Assembly: GCA_964640665.1 (NCBI GenBank)
Contig: CAZXHT010000010.1
Location: forward strand, 24,448-88,447
Source: DATKYQ01 sp964640665
GTDB lineage: Bacteria > Myxococcota > B64-G9
Reading direction: 5' to 3'
Length of the DNA: 64,000 nt
Below are positions 26,880 to 34,166 of this stretch, in pieces. Below the pieces are notes generated by a model. It saw only the letters and a program-made list of their open reading frames with translations. It was not told the DNA's origin and made no database searches. Position numbers and translations under genes: made by a program. The first letter of the stretch is position 1. Each line of letters begins with the position of its first letter.

Positions 26880-29800
26880 TCAAGGCAACGGTTCTTCTCC
26901 GGGGCTCATGAAGCGCTGTAGGATTGTTACCCTGCGGGGGATGGTCATCCAGTCGCCCTTGGAAAGCTCGAGCGGGGTGCGCGCCGGCGGAGTCTTGTCG
27001 TGATCGGTTATCGGCAGAATGAACAGATAGGATCCCTCGCGGGCGAACTTGGTGTCTATCAGGGCCAGCCCGACCTGGCGTTGGCCTGTGGAGGTGGCCG
27101 AGGTTACGACGCCTGCGTACTCGCCGCGGCGCGCGGCCAGAACCGGGTTGCCCGGTCTGAGCACCTTGCCGCCCTTCTGACAGACTTCGTAGCGCACTAC
27201 GGTTCGCTTGCGGTTCTGGTGCCATTCGAGCGCAGCCGTGCGGCCGACAAAGAACGGCTTGTGCAACTTGACATAGGAGCCGTAGCCGGCCTCGATCGGA
27301 TTGATCTTGTGCGCCCCTGCCAACTCGTGCCCGTGCAGCGGAAAACCGGCCTCGGTGCGCAGCGTGTCCCTGGCGCCAAGCCCGGCGGGCACGATGCCGA
27401 GATCGGCGCCGGCTTCCAACAGTGCATTCCAGACCGCGGGCGCCTTGTCGGGGTGTACGAAGATCTCGAAGCCCCATTCCTCACCGGTGTATCCCGTGCG
27501 GTTGACGATAGAAGGACCGCCGGCGACAGTGCCCGAAAGCAATTCGAACTTGCGCAGACGGGCCAGGTCTTCTGCGAAAGACGCCGGCTCGGAGACGGAG
27601 GCCAGGATCTCGAGCGAGCGCGGGCCCTGTATGGCCAAATCGACTTGGCAGTCTGCGCCGCAGGCGGGATCCTTGAGGTTACGGATGCTGACATCGCCCT
27701 CGATGGCCAGGCGCGGGAAGCGTTCGTCGAGCAGCATGCCGCCGCCGGCCACGGCCCGGAACCAGGCCTCGTCCTCGTCGGCGTTGGCCGCGTTGACCAC
27801 CACGATGAAGCGCTCGCGCTCCAGGCGGTAGACGATGATGTCGTCGATGCAGCGGCCGTCGTGGGCCAGCAGGTAAGAGTAGTGCGCCTGGCCGGGACAC
27901 AGCATGGGCACGTAGTTGCTGGTGAGTAGATCGAGAAAGCGCTTGGCGAAGGGGCCGCAAAACTCGAGCAGGCCCATGTGGGCCACGTCGAACAGGCCGG
28001 CCCGGGTGCGCACCGCCTCGTGCTCGGCCAGGATGCCCGAGTACATGACCGGCATCCGCCAGCCGGCGAAGGGCACCAGGTGCTTGGGAGAAGTCAGCTT
28101 CTCGTGCTCTCCTATCAGGCAAGTTTCTAATAGCGGACCCTCGGGCGGATTCCATTCGAAGGCCGACGGTTTTTCCTCAGGCGCGATCTCGGGCGCGTCT
28201 TTCAGGCGCGCTTTTTGGCCTACGAAGAATGGTTTGCCGAGATCGACTTCCTCGGATCCCGGATGATCTTCGCCGGCGAACACTTCGGCGACGGCCTCGC
28301 AGCCCGCCGGCTGCGCCCCGGCCTCGACCAGCCGCGACCAGACGGCGGCCGCGGACGGGACGGGCAGAAAGATGTCGAAACCTGGCGTGACGCCTGCCGG
28401 GCGATTGAGCACCACCAGCTCATGGTGCCCGACGGCGGAGCCCTGTTCGGGCGGACTCATGCCCAGCGCCCTCTCGACCACACCGGCGGCCTTGGGGCCG
28501 CGTAACCCCAGGCAGGTTGTCGGATCGCGATCCTCGCCGGGTTCGGAAAGATCATCGATCACGGCCGGGCCTTCGCACTTGATCCAGATGTCCTCGTCGT
28601 GAAGCAGGTAGCCGTCGGACAGGCCGCGCAGCCAGGCACTGATCTCTTCAGGCTGCTGCGTTTCGACGCGCAACAAAAAGCGGTCGTAACCTGCGTTGTC
28701 CGCACTAAGATGCACCGCCACGGCCGGGGCCTTTAGTTTGCCGTCCCGGTCGAGCAGCCAGGTTGCTGTCGCCCGTCCTGCGGGCAGCGAGATGACGTGC
28801 GTGCTGCAGGCGCACTCCAGAAGCTGGCCGGGCCGCCCTTGGCCCAGGCCGAGAAGCAGCGCCCCGCCCGCGTCGAGCAATGCCGCGCCGTCACGCAGCG
28901 CAGCGATTTCCTTGCCCTTGTCTCCGTAGTGCCCGGGCACCAGCCAGCCGTCTTTGGGTATGACCTTTACGGCCTGGCTCTTGTGCAGCGAGGCCAGTGG
29001 AGTCGGACGCTGCGCGACCGTTCCCGCTGTCAAAGACGGCCTGAAGTGCGGGTAGCCGCTGCCGGCCTCCCCGGCCGGCGGCGCGTCGACCTCGGCGATC
29101 AGCTCACTCACCTCGGCTGCAACTTGTTCGAGAAGCTTCTCTCCGATCTTGCCGCGCCCCCAGTCGATGCGCCCGCCGATGTAGCTGAAGGGATGAATGC
29201 CGCGAATCAAGCGCGCGATCAGTGCGGCCAGCTTCTTCATCTGCGGCGGGCCGAAGCCGCGCTGGGTCGCCCAGGTGGAGCCGAAACGCAAGCCCGAAGG
29301 ATGTATGGCGTTACTGTCGCCGTGGATAGTGTTCTTGTTGCAGACGATGCCGGCCAGGTCGAGAATGCGCGAGGCGATCTCGCCGGTCAGCGGCTGTCCG
29401 TTGGGTGTCTTGACCTTGCGCAGGTCTAGCAGGCACATGTGGGTGTTGGTTCCGCCGTAGGCCAGCGTCAGGCCCTCGTCTTCGAATGCCTCCGCCAGGG
29501 CACGCGTGTTTTCAAGTACGCCGCGTTGCAGAGCCTTGAAATCCTCGGAGGCGGCGATGCGAATGGCGACCGCCTTGGCTGCCAGTTGGTGGATGTGCGG
29601 CCCGCCCTGCTCTCCGGGAAAGACGCCCATGTCGACGCGGCGGGCGATCTCGGGATCGCTCGAAAGCAGCATGGCGCCGCGCGGGCCGCACAGCGTCTTG
29701 TGGGTAGTGAAGCTGGTCACCTGGGCGATACCGACCGGGTTGTTCAGGAGGCCGGCTGCAACCATGCCGGCCAGGTGGGCGATGTCGGCCAGCAGCACGG

Positions 29801-30485
29801 CCCCGACGCCGTCGGCCGCGGCGCGCAGCTTCTGCCAGTCGACGTCCCAGGGATAGGCCGAGAAGCCGCCGATGATCAGCTTGGGGCGGTGCTCGGCGGC
29901 CAGCTTGGCGATATAGTCGTAGTCGAGCTTTCCCGAACGCGAGACTTCGTAGGGCACAATGTTGTGCGCGATGCCCGAGCGATTCACCTCGGAGCCGTGG
30001 GTCAGGTGACCGCCATTGGTCAAAGACGGCCCCATGACCGTGTCGCCCGGCTTGACGAAGGCGTTGTAGACGGCGTTGTTGGCGGCCGCACCGGAAAGCG
30101 GCTGGGCGTTGACGAAGATCTTGTCGGCCGCGGCCCGCTCGTTGGCGAACAACTCGGCTGTACGCCGGCGCAGGGTAGATTCGAGGATGTCGACGTACTC
30201 GCAGCCCTTGTAGTAACGCCGGTTTGAGTAGCGCCGGTAGTGGGCCAATTGATGACCGAACGACGACAAGCGCTCGGGCGGCTCGAAAAATGTACGCGGC
30301 GAAGGGTAGCCCTCGGCATAGACGTTGCCGAACTCGGAGGCCAGCGCCTCGCGAACCGAGGCCGGGCAGATGCTCTCGGAAGCGATCAAAATGATCTTAC
30401 GCCGCTGCCGCTCCGCCTCACGGCTGCTCATGTCGTGAATCAGCGGGTCGACTCCTTCCAGCGATTGCGTAACATGTTCGCTCAA
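26880..30485 (-). CDS. Serine hydroxymethyltransferase fused to two GcvT-like modules
   Basis: A 1201-residue fusion (TTG 30485, AAGGAAGG six bases upstream). Residues 1 to about 470 form a complete PLP-dependent SHMT: RKIILIASES, GCEYVD, ADIAH (D234, H237) and the Schiff-base lysine K263 in FTTHKTLCGPRGAM. A roughly 25-residue insert between EGYPS and RRYYKGCEYVD resembles a variant SHMT subfamily. Residues about 500-762 are a diverged GcvT/YgfZ-like fold (TWLLDRDGKLKAP, LGLRGPKA, GKPFFVGQKA) without the catalytic Asp. Residues about 785-1201 are a full aminomethyltransferase: FAGWRMPVMYSGI, GLFDVAHMG, GRCIDDIIVYRL, NRTGYTGEEWGFEIF, KPFFVGRTAAL. It may combine glycine/serine interconversion with THF-linked one-carbon transfer; gcvH and gcvP are not nearby. 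Confidence 0.88.
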   Translation of the reverse strand: MSEHVTQSLEGVDPLIHDMSSREAERQRRKIILIASESICPASVREALASEFGNVYAEGYPSPRTFFEPPERLSSFGHQLAHYRRYSNRRYYKGCEYVDILESTLRRRTAELFANERAAADKIFVNAQPLSGAAANNAVYNAFVKPGDTVMGPSLTNGGHLTHGSEVNRSGIAHNIVPYEVSRSGKLDYDYIAKLAAEHRPKLIIGGFSAYPWDVDWQKLRAAADGVGAVLLADIAHLAGMVAAGLLNNPVGIAQVTSFTTHKTLCGPRGAMLLSSDPEIARRVDMGVFPGEQGGPHIHQLAAKAVAIRIAASEDFKALQRGVLENTRALAEAFEDEGLTLAYGGTNTHMCLLDLRKVKTPNGQPLTGEIASRILDLAGIVCNKNTIHGDSNAIHPSGLRFGSTWATQRGFGPPQMKKLAALIARLIRGIHPFSYIGGRIDWGRGKIGEKLLEQVAAEVSELIAEVDAPPAGEAGSGYPHFRPSLTAGTVAQRPTPLASLHKSQAVKVIPKDGWLVPGHYGDKGKEIAALRDGAALLDAGGALLLGLGQGRPGQLLECACSTHVISLPAGRATATWLLDRDGKLKAPAVAVHLSADNAGYDRFLLRVETQQPEEISAWLRGLSDGYLLHDEDIWIKCEGPAVIDDLSEPGEDRDPTTCLGLRGPKAAGVVERALGMSPPEQGSAVGHHELVVLNRPAGVTPGFDIFLPVPSAAAVWSRLVEAGAQPAGCEAVAEVFAGEDHPGSEEVDLGKPFFVGQKARLKDAPEIAPEEKPSAFEWNPPEGPLLETCLIGEHEKLTSPKHLVPFAGWRMPVMYSGILAEHEAVRTRAGLFDVAHMGLLEFCGPFAKRFLDLLTSNYVPMLCPGQAHYSYLLAHDGRCIDDIIVYRLERERFIVVVNAANADEDEAWFRAVAGGGMLLDERFPRLAIEGDVSIRNLKDPACGADCQVDLAIQGPRSLEILASVSEPASFAEDLARLRKFELLSGTVAGGPSIVNRTGYTGEEWGFEIFVHPDKAPAVWNALLEAGADLGIVPAGLGARDTLRTEAGFPLHGHELAGAHKINPIEAGYGSYVKLHKPFFVGRTAALEWHQNRKRTVVRYEVCQKGGKVLRPGNPVLAARRGEYAGVVTSATSTGQRQVGLALIDTKFAREGSYLFILPITDHDKTPPARTPLELSKGDWMTIPRRVTILQRFMSPGEEPLP

Positions 30486-30529
30486 GACGCGCCTTCCTTT
30501 CGTTGAAATCCCAAATACGATCAGGTTGT

Positions 30530-30558
30530 GAGTTAGCACTCGCCATTTTTGCTGTCAA
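30530..30558 (-). promoter_or_regulatory. Candidate promoter for the SHMT-GcvT fusion gene
   Basis: On the minus strand TTGACA (30558-30553), a 17-bp spacer and TAACTC (30535-30530) preceded by TG (extended -10) lie 45 bp upstream of TTG 30485. The -35 is perfect and the -10 poor. Confidence 0.4.
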
Positions 30559-31157
30559 GACGAGTGAAATTTTCCTGCCGGGAGTCTGGGGCACGGCAGT
30601 GATGTTTCTGGAATATCTGATGGCAAGATCGTAACAATTCACCCCGAAGGGGTGAGGTAACACCATCAAAAGGCGAGGGCTGCTTACGCTTCAGCCCCAG
30701 GAAGAGTCGAAATAAATAAAGCGCACTGGAGGGGCGCGGCTCGGAGTTCCTCCGCCTGGCGGTTCGGTAATGAATGTGAAAAATGACATTCAAGGTCATC
30801 GGTGGAAAAATAGGGAAATAGTCGCAGGCGGGGTCATGTCCAGAATGAGATGAGAGAATAGAGATGTATGCGGAGATGAAGAAAAATCTTCTCTATGCAA
30901 AAGAAAACGTGCCATGCATTTCGTGTTCATTTCGTGTTCAAGTCGAGCGGGCCTCTTTCCGAAAGTTGAATCCGGAGTGAACAGATCCCAACGTGTCAAC
31001 CAGAAATAATGAATCAGTCCATTTCAGGTTTGTTCAGCAGGGCCGAAAGGCCGTTCGAAGGCCGAAGTTTGTGTATGTCCAGGTGAAGTGCACACCGGTG
31101 CCTGCCCCTCTTTTTGTCTGGGTAAAATCGCATGGTCATACAACTTGATCAGCTTCT
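30559..31157. other. 600-bp stretch without a credible gene
   Basis: No open frame here has a ribosome-binding site and recognisable product. It holds a perfect 7-bp hairpin with GAA loop (30640-30656, TCACCCC/GGGGTGA), a second hairpin (30677-30697, GGGCTG/CAGCCC), an 11-bp tandem duplication ATTTCGTGTTC (30918-30939) and a GGGGTCATGTCC motif at 30830. It lies downstream of the Y1-transposase-like gene and looks like decayed mobile-element flank. I looked for a glycine riboswitch ahead of the SHMT-GcvT gene and did not see one. Confidence 0.5.
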
Positions 31158-32069
31158 TCACCCGGGCGGGTCAGGCCCGCTGAAAGCGAGTCGAGGCGGA
31201 AAACAGTTTTCGGGAAATCGAACGGTCAGCTCACCGGCGCGCAGGCGTCTGGAAGCCACTCGGTAAAGCTCGACGAACCAGCGGTAGTTGTCCCTGTACT
31301 CTCTCCATCCGTCGGGATCGGAACAATGACATAGCGGGGCCGGCTTTTTCTTGATCTTGTCGGGTCGGTGATGCGGGTGCTTGTTCAGCACACCGCGAGC
31401 GCCCAGAATTCGTCTGCCTCCACGCACGAACTTCCTGCGCGTCTCGATCTCGATCTCCGCCACCATGGCCCGGTAGCGTGCCCGCTGCTCACGCGGGCTG
31501 AGATCCTTGAAGCACGGAAGCGGGCTGAGCGGCACCTCGTACTTCGTCGAGAACTCTCCCGGTCGACAGTTGATTCCCGCCCGGGCGGCCTCGTACTCCC
31601 TTGTCCGGTCATACCAGATGCCCTTGAGCTTCTTTCCCTTCGTCACGGCCGCGACGCAATTGACGCCAGGCCAGTCCCGGGGACGTAGAACGAGGCCCTC
31701 TTTGCAACCGTGGCTGAGCAGGTAGACGGCGCGCTCGATGAGCTTGGCTTCGTCCAGAATGGGTAGCGCCGTGTACCTGCGCCCCCAGAACTTTTCCTTC
31801 CAACGGTAGAGCCGACCGGCCTCGCGCGCCAGGCTGGAGTTGACGTCGCGCATGAAGTTGGCAAGTATTTCCACGCATGGCGCGGTGATCAGCAAGTGCA
31901 TGTGGTTGGAGGCGACCACGACCAAGTGAAGGCAAATATCGCCGTAGCGCGCCAGGGCTCGACCGAGGATACCCAGGATGATCAGGTTGAGTTCCTTGGA
32001 TGGTCTGAGGAGCATTCTGCCCTGGATGGCCCGGATAGTGACCTCGAAGGTCGTGTTGGGCTGGGGCAT
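31158..32069 (-). CDS. Y1 (HUH) transposase-like protein, REP-associated type
   Basis: Relative of IS200/REP-associated tyrosine transposases, enzymes that nick and rejoin single-stranded DNA hairpins. The HUH motif is NHMHLLI (H56, H58), followed by the helix NFMRDVNSSLAREAGRLYRW and KFWGRRYT. The C-terminal half (about 150-303) is a basic extension absent from IS200 TnpA but seen in REP-associated proteins. I start at ATG 32069 because an upstream sigma-54 promoter (32122-32107) predicts transcription from about 32096, so the open frame further up to 32144 cannot be translated from it; ATG 32090 is possible. No IS ends or target duplication were found, so it is more likely a domesticated chromosomal gene than an active IS. 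Confidence 0.85.
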   Translation of the reverse strand: MPQPNTTFEVTIRAIQGRMLLRPSKELNLIILGILGRALARYGDICLHLVVVASNHMHLLITAPCVEILANFMRDVNSSLAREAGRLYRWKEKFWGRRYTALPILDEAKLIERAVYLLSHGCKEGLVLRPRDWPGVNCVAAVTKGKKLKGIWYDRTREYEAARAGINCRPGEFSTKYEVPLSPLPCFKDLSPREQRARYRAMVAEIEIETRRKFVRGGRRILGARGVLNKHPHHRPDKIKKKPAPLCHCSDPDGWREYRDNYRWFVELYRVASRRLRAGELTVRFPENCFPPRLAFSGPDPPG

Positions 32070-32106
32070 GTATCTGATTCGTCTTCCCATGTCGGGGCGA
32101 TGAAAG

Positions 32107-32122
32107 TGCAAAACTCTTGCCA
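32107..32122 (-). promoter_or_regulatory. Sigma-54 (-24/-12) promoter of the Y1-transposase gene
   Basis: Minus strand reads TGGCAAG-AGTT-TTGCA, against the consensus TGGCAYR-N4-TTGCW, with GG and GC separated by exactly 10 bp. Predicted start of transcription is about 32096, 27 bp before ATG 32069. A palindromic activator site lies 106 bp upstream of it. Confidence 0.75.
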
Positions 32123-32217
32123 CACGGCCTGCAATTGGCCACAACCATGTAATTGTCCGTAAATGAAGGCGTTACAAAGTTGTCCTTCTAAAGGATTGCG
32201 GAGCCTGAACGGACCTC

Positions 32218-32236
32218 GTGTCCGAATTTCGGACAC
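32218..32236. promoter_or_regulatory. Activator-type palindrome GTGTCCGA-ATT-TCGGACAC
   Basis: Perfect 8-bp arms around a 3-bp centre. Flanking ACCTC (32213-32217) and GAGGT (32239-32243) extend the dyad with a 2-nt bulge. It sits 106 bp upstream of the sigma-54 promoter, a typical enhancer distance. The same palindrome occurs upstream of comM at 59606-59624. Confidence 0.75.
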
Positions 32237-32250
32237 ACGAGGTCCGGACC

Positions 32251-32361
32251 GGATACATAGGTTACGGAATAGACCGGGAACATAGGTAACACTTTAGGGC
32301 AAATCAAACGAAATCCATGGCACCCTTCCAGCCCTTCCATGCCCTTCCATGCCCTTCCATG
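32251..32361. repeat. Tandem CCCTTCCATG repeats and possible IS-end remnant
   Basis: Almost four head-to-tail units of CCCTTCCATG fill 32323-32361, the first one degenerate. Just before them, two related strings ACATAGGTTAC (32256-32266) and ACATAGGTAAC (about 32280-32290), the latter followed by ACTTTAGGG, resemble ends of integrase-type insertion sequences. No transposase for them remains. The block touches the 3' end of the next minus-strand gene. Confidence 0.45.
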
Positions 32362-32368
32362 GATTAGG

Positions 32369-32869
32369 TTACCAGTAGAACTTGTAAAGGACGGCGGACT
32401 CCTCGAGGCAGTCGTAACAGAAGTCCTTTATCATCGGCAACAACTCCTTGTAGTGGCCGTGCAGCATGACTACCACCTTGGCCCTTAGCTCCTGCTGCTG
32501 CTCGCGAGGCATTTCCTTTATTTCCTGCATGGACAGCATACGACTGACCTGGTCACTCCCTAGCAGCCTGTCCTTGAAGCCGGCATGGAGGTTTTCGAGC
32601 GCCTGCACCGTCTCCGCGCAGTCGCCGGTATGCACCTCGAGGATTTCGCCCATGCCGCCCAGGTATTCATCCATGGCCGCCGCCCAGTCGGGCAAGTCTT
32701 TCAAGTCTTCGGTGTCTACCATCTTGCCGAGCAGCTTGGCCTTTTCGCCGAGTGCTTCCGAGATTTTTTCCAACCTGTCGACGTCGAAGGCCGGTTTCGG
32801 CCTGGTGAAATGGTAGACACCGTAGCCGATTCCCCCAATTAAGATGACCGCTATTACGACGTTTTTCAT
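32369..32869 (-). CDS. Small single-pass membrane-anchored protein
   Basis: A 166-residue protein with one N-terminal membrane segment (NVVIAVILIGGIGYGVYHF) and a helical domain that should face the periplasm. It has three Cys (GDCAETV, FCYDCLEE). I recognise no family. ATG 32869 is chosen because GGGAG lies just upstream and a sigma-54 promoter at 32940-32925 predicts transcription from about 32914; the longer frame to 32929 would begin before that point. It is adjacent to, but not in an operon with, the Y1-transposase gene, and shares only the type of sigma factor with it. Confidence 0.65.
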   Translation of the reverse strand: MKNVVIAVILIGGIGYGVYHFTRPKPAFDVDRLEKISEALGEKAKLLGKMVDTEDLKDLPDWAAAMDEYLGGMGEILEVHTGDCAETVQALENLHAGFKDRLLGSDQVSRMLSMQEIKEMPREQQQELRAKVVVMLHGHYKELLPMIKDFCYDCLEESAVLYKFYW

Positions 32870-32924
32870 GGTTCGCTCCCAACCCGGTTGATTAAGCCAT
32901 CTCGATACATTTATTTCTAGGATG

Positions 32925-32940
32925 TGCAACTTTTAAGCCA
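32925..32940 (-). promoter_or_regulatory. Candidate sigma-54 promoter of the small membrane protein gene
   Basis: Minus strand reads TGGCTTA-AAAG-TTGCA, one mismatch to TGGCAYR-N4-TTGCW, with GG-N10-GC spacing. It predicts a 45-nt leader ahead of ATG 32869. An inverted repeat lies 80 bp upstream. Confidence 0.6.
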
Positions 32941-33010
32941 GCTATCCCGGATCTGTACGTGTAGGAAACCACAGTTGTTTTTTCGGGCTGCGTTTGTTAG
33001 AAACGGCGTT

Positions 33011-33030
33011 ATTCGCCGCGCGTGGCGAAT
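33011..33030. promoter_or_regulatory. Inverted repeat ATTCGCC-N6-GGCGAAT
   Basis: Perfect 7-bp arms with a GCGCGT centre. Its centre is 80 bp upstream of the -24 box of the minus-strand sigma-54 promoter, a usual enhancer distance, and it also lies 28 bp ahead of the divergent plus-strand gene. It could be an activator site, an operator or an mRNA hairpin. Confidence 0.4.
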
Positions 33031-33057
33031 TGAGACGGACGGAAAGGAGCCTGCCAA

Positions 33058-34164
33058 TTGAGCACTGATGAAGCACGCCTGCGCCTGATGAGCGGGGAGG
33101 CCTGGGATGAGTTCTGCGACACCATCAAGGCGGCCGGGAAGACGATCCTCGACGAGAGGGCGCCCGGAGACCCCCTCAACCGCGCGGAAGGATTTCGTTA
33201 CCTCAGTCGCATTACCCGTGCGGCTCTGGAGGCATTCGTCGAGTACGCCGATCCGCTGGCGCCGGTCCTGTTTCGCCCGGTGCACGAGACCGCCAAGATG
33301 GGGGCCGATAACCCCGATTTCTTCTACCAGTGGGCCTCGATCAGCGGCCGGCACGAGTACCGAATTACCGGTGAGCGCGGGACGGTGCACTATCTCGGTC
33401 TGGGCACCTATGCCGGGCAGTATGGCGGCGGCGGGCGCTCGGGCAAGACCGGCTACCTCGAGGGCCGCGATCTGGAGATAGCGCCGGATGGCGGCTTCGA
33501 GATAGCCGTTAGCCGTGAAAGGCACCAGGGCAACTGGCTGCCGCTTGCGCCCGACAGCTCTTCTCTGATCGTTCGCCAGATGCTCCTCGACCGCCGGCAC
33601 GAGACCGTCGCCGATCTGCGCATCGAGCGTATCGACGGGGACGGAAAGCCCGGTCCCCTCACGCCCGAGAGTCTCGAGGCGGGCCTGGGTATGGCCGGCA
33701 GGCTGGTCATGGGAGCGGCGGCGATGTTTTCCGGCTGGGCCGGGGATTTCAAGAAGAAGGTCAACCAACTGCCCGAGTTCGGGCAAGACATAGCGCTGGC
33801 CGCCCACGGCGATCCCAACATCTGCTACTATCATGGCTACTGGGAACTGCAGGCGGACGAAGCGCTGCTGGTCGAGGCCACTCCGCCGGAGTGCGACTAC
33901 TGGAATTTCCAGCTCAACAACCACTGGATGGAGTCGCTCGATTACCGCTATTACCCGATCGCCGTGAACAAGCGCACGGCGAAATACAGGCCCGATGGAT
34001 CCGTGCGCCTGGTGGTGGCCGGCCGGAACCCGGGTGTCGACAACTGGCTGGACACCACCGGCCACCTTTGCGGCACGATGTGCTTTCGGTGGGTGAGGGC
34101 CAAGGCTCATCCGCAGCCAACAACCCGGGTGGTCAAGCTTTCCGGGCTTGCCGCAGAGGTCTAG
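33058..34164 (+). CDS. DUF1214-like protein, first gene of a sulfotransferase/SDR operon
   Basis: A 368-residue cytoplasmic protein starting at TTG after AAGGAG. The C-terminal half, with YYHGYWELQADEALLVE, CDYWNFQLNNHWMESLDY and DGSVRLVVAGRNPGVDNWLDTTGH, matches the DUF1214 beta-rich domain, and the N-terminal part is helical. The reaction is unknown. The gene is followed after 2 bp by a sulfotransferase-like gene and then an SDR oxidoreductase; I recall this trio together in mycobacteria and myxobacteria, suggesting modification of a lipid, steroid or other hydrophobic molecule. It has no signal peptide. Confidence 0.75.
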   Translation: MSTDEARLRLMSGEAWDEFCDTIKAAGKTILDERAPGDPLNRAEGFRYLSRITRAALEAFVEYADPLAPVLFRPVHETAKMGADNPDFFYQWASISGRHEYRITGERGTVHYLGLGTYAGQYGGGGRSGKTGYLEGRDLEIAPDGGFEIAVSRERHQGNWLPLAPDSSSLIVRQMLLDRRHETVADLRIERIDGDGKPGPLTPESLEAGLGMAGRLVMGAAAMFSGWAGDFKKKVNQLPEFGQDIALAAHGDPNICYYHGYWELQADEALLVEATPPECDYWNFQLNNHWMESLDYRYYPIAVNKRTAKYRPDGSVRLVVAGRNPGVDNWLDTTGHLCGTMCFRWVRAKAHPQPTTRVVKLSGLAAEV

Positions 34165-34166
34165 CT

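Noticed and set aside
30532..30541. TTAGCACTC, half of a CIRCE heat-shock operator, upstream of the SHMT-GcvT gene
   Set aside because: The second half GAGTGCTAA at 9 bp spacing is absent and the gene is not a chaperone.
30559..30800. Possible glycine riboswitch upstream of the SHMT-GcvT fusion
   Set aside because: None of the conserved aptamer blocks could be recognised; only unrelated hairpins are present.
31158..32069. Calling the HUH gene an intact IS200/IS605 insertion sequence
   Set aside because: No paired end hairpins, no TnpB and no target site could be seen, and it has a dedicated sigma-54 promoter.
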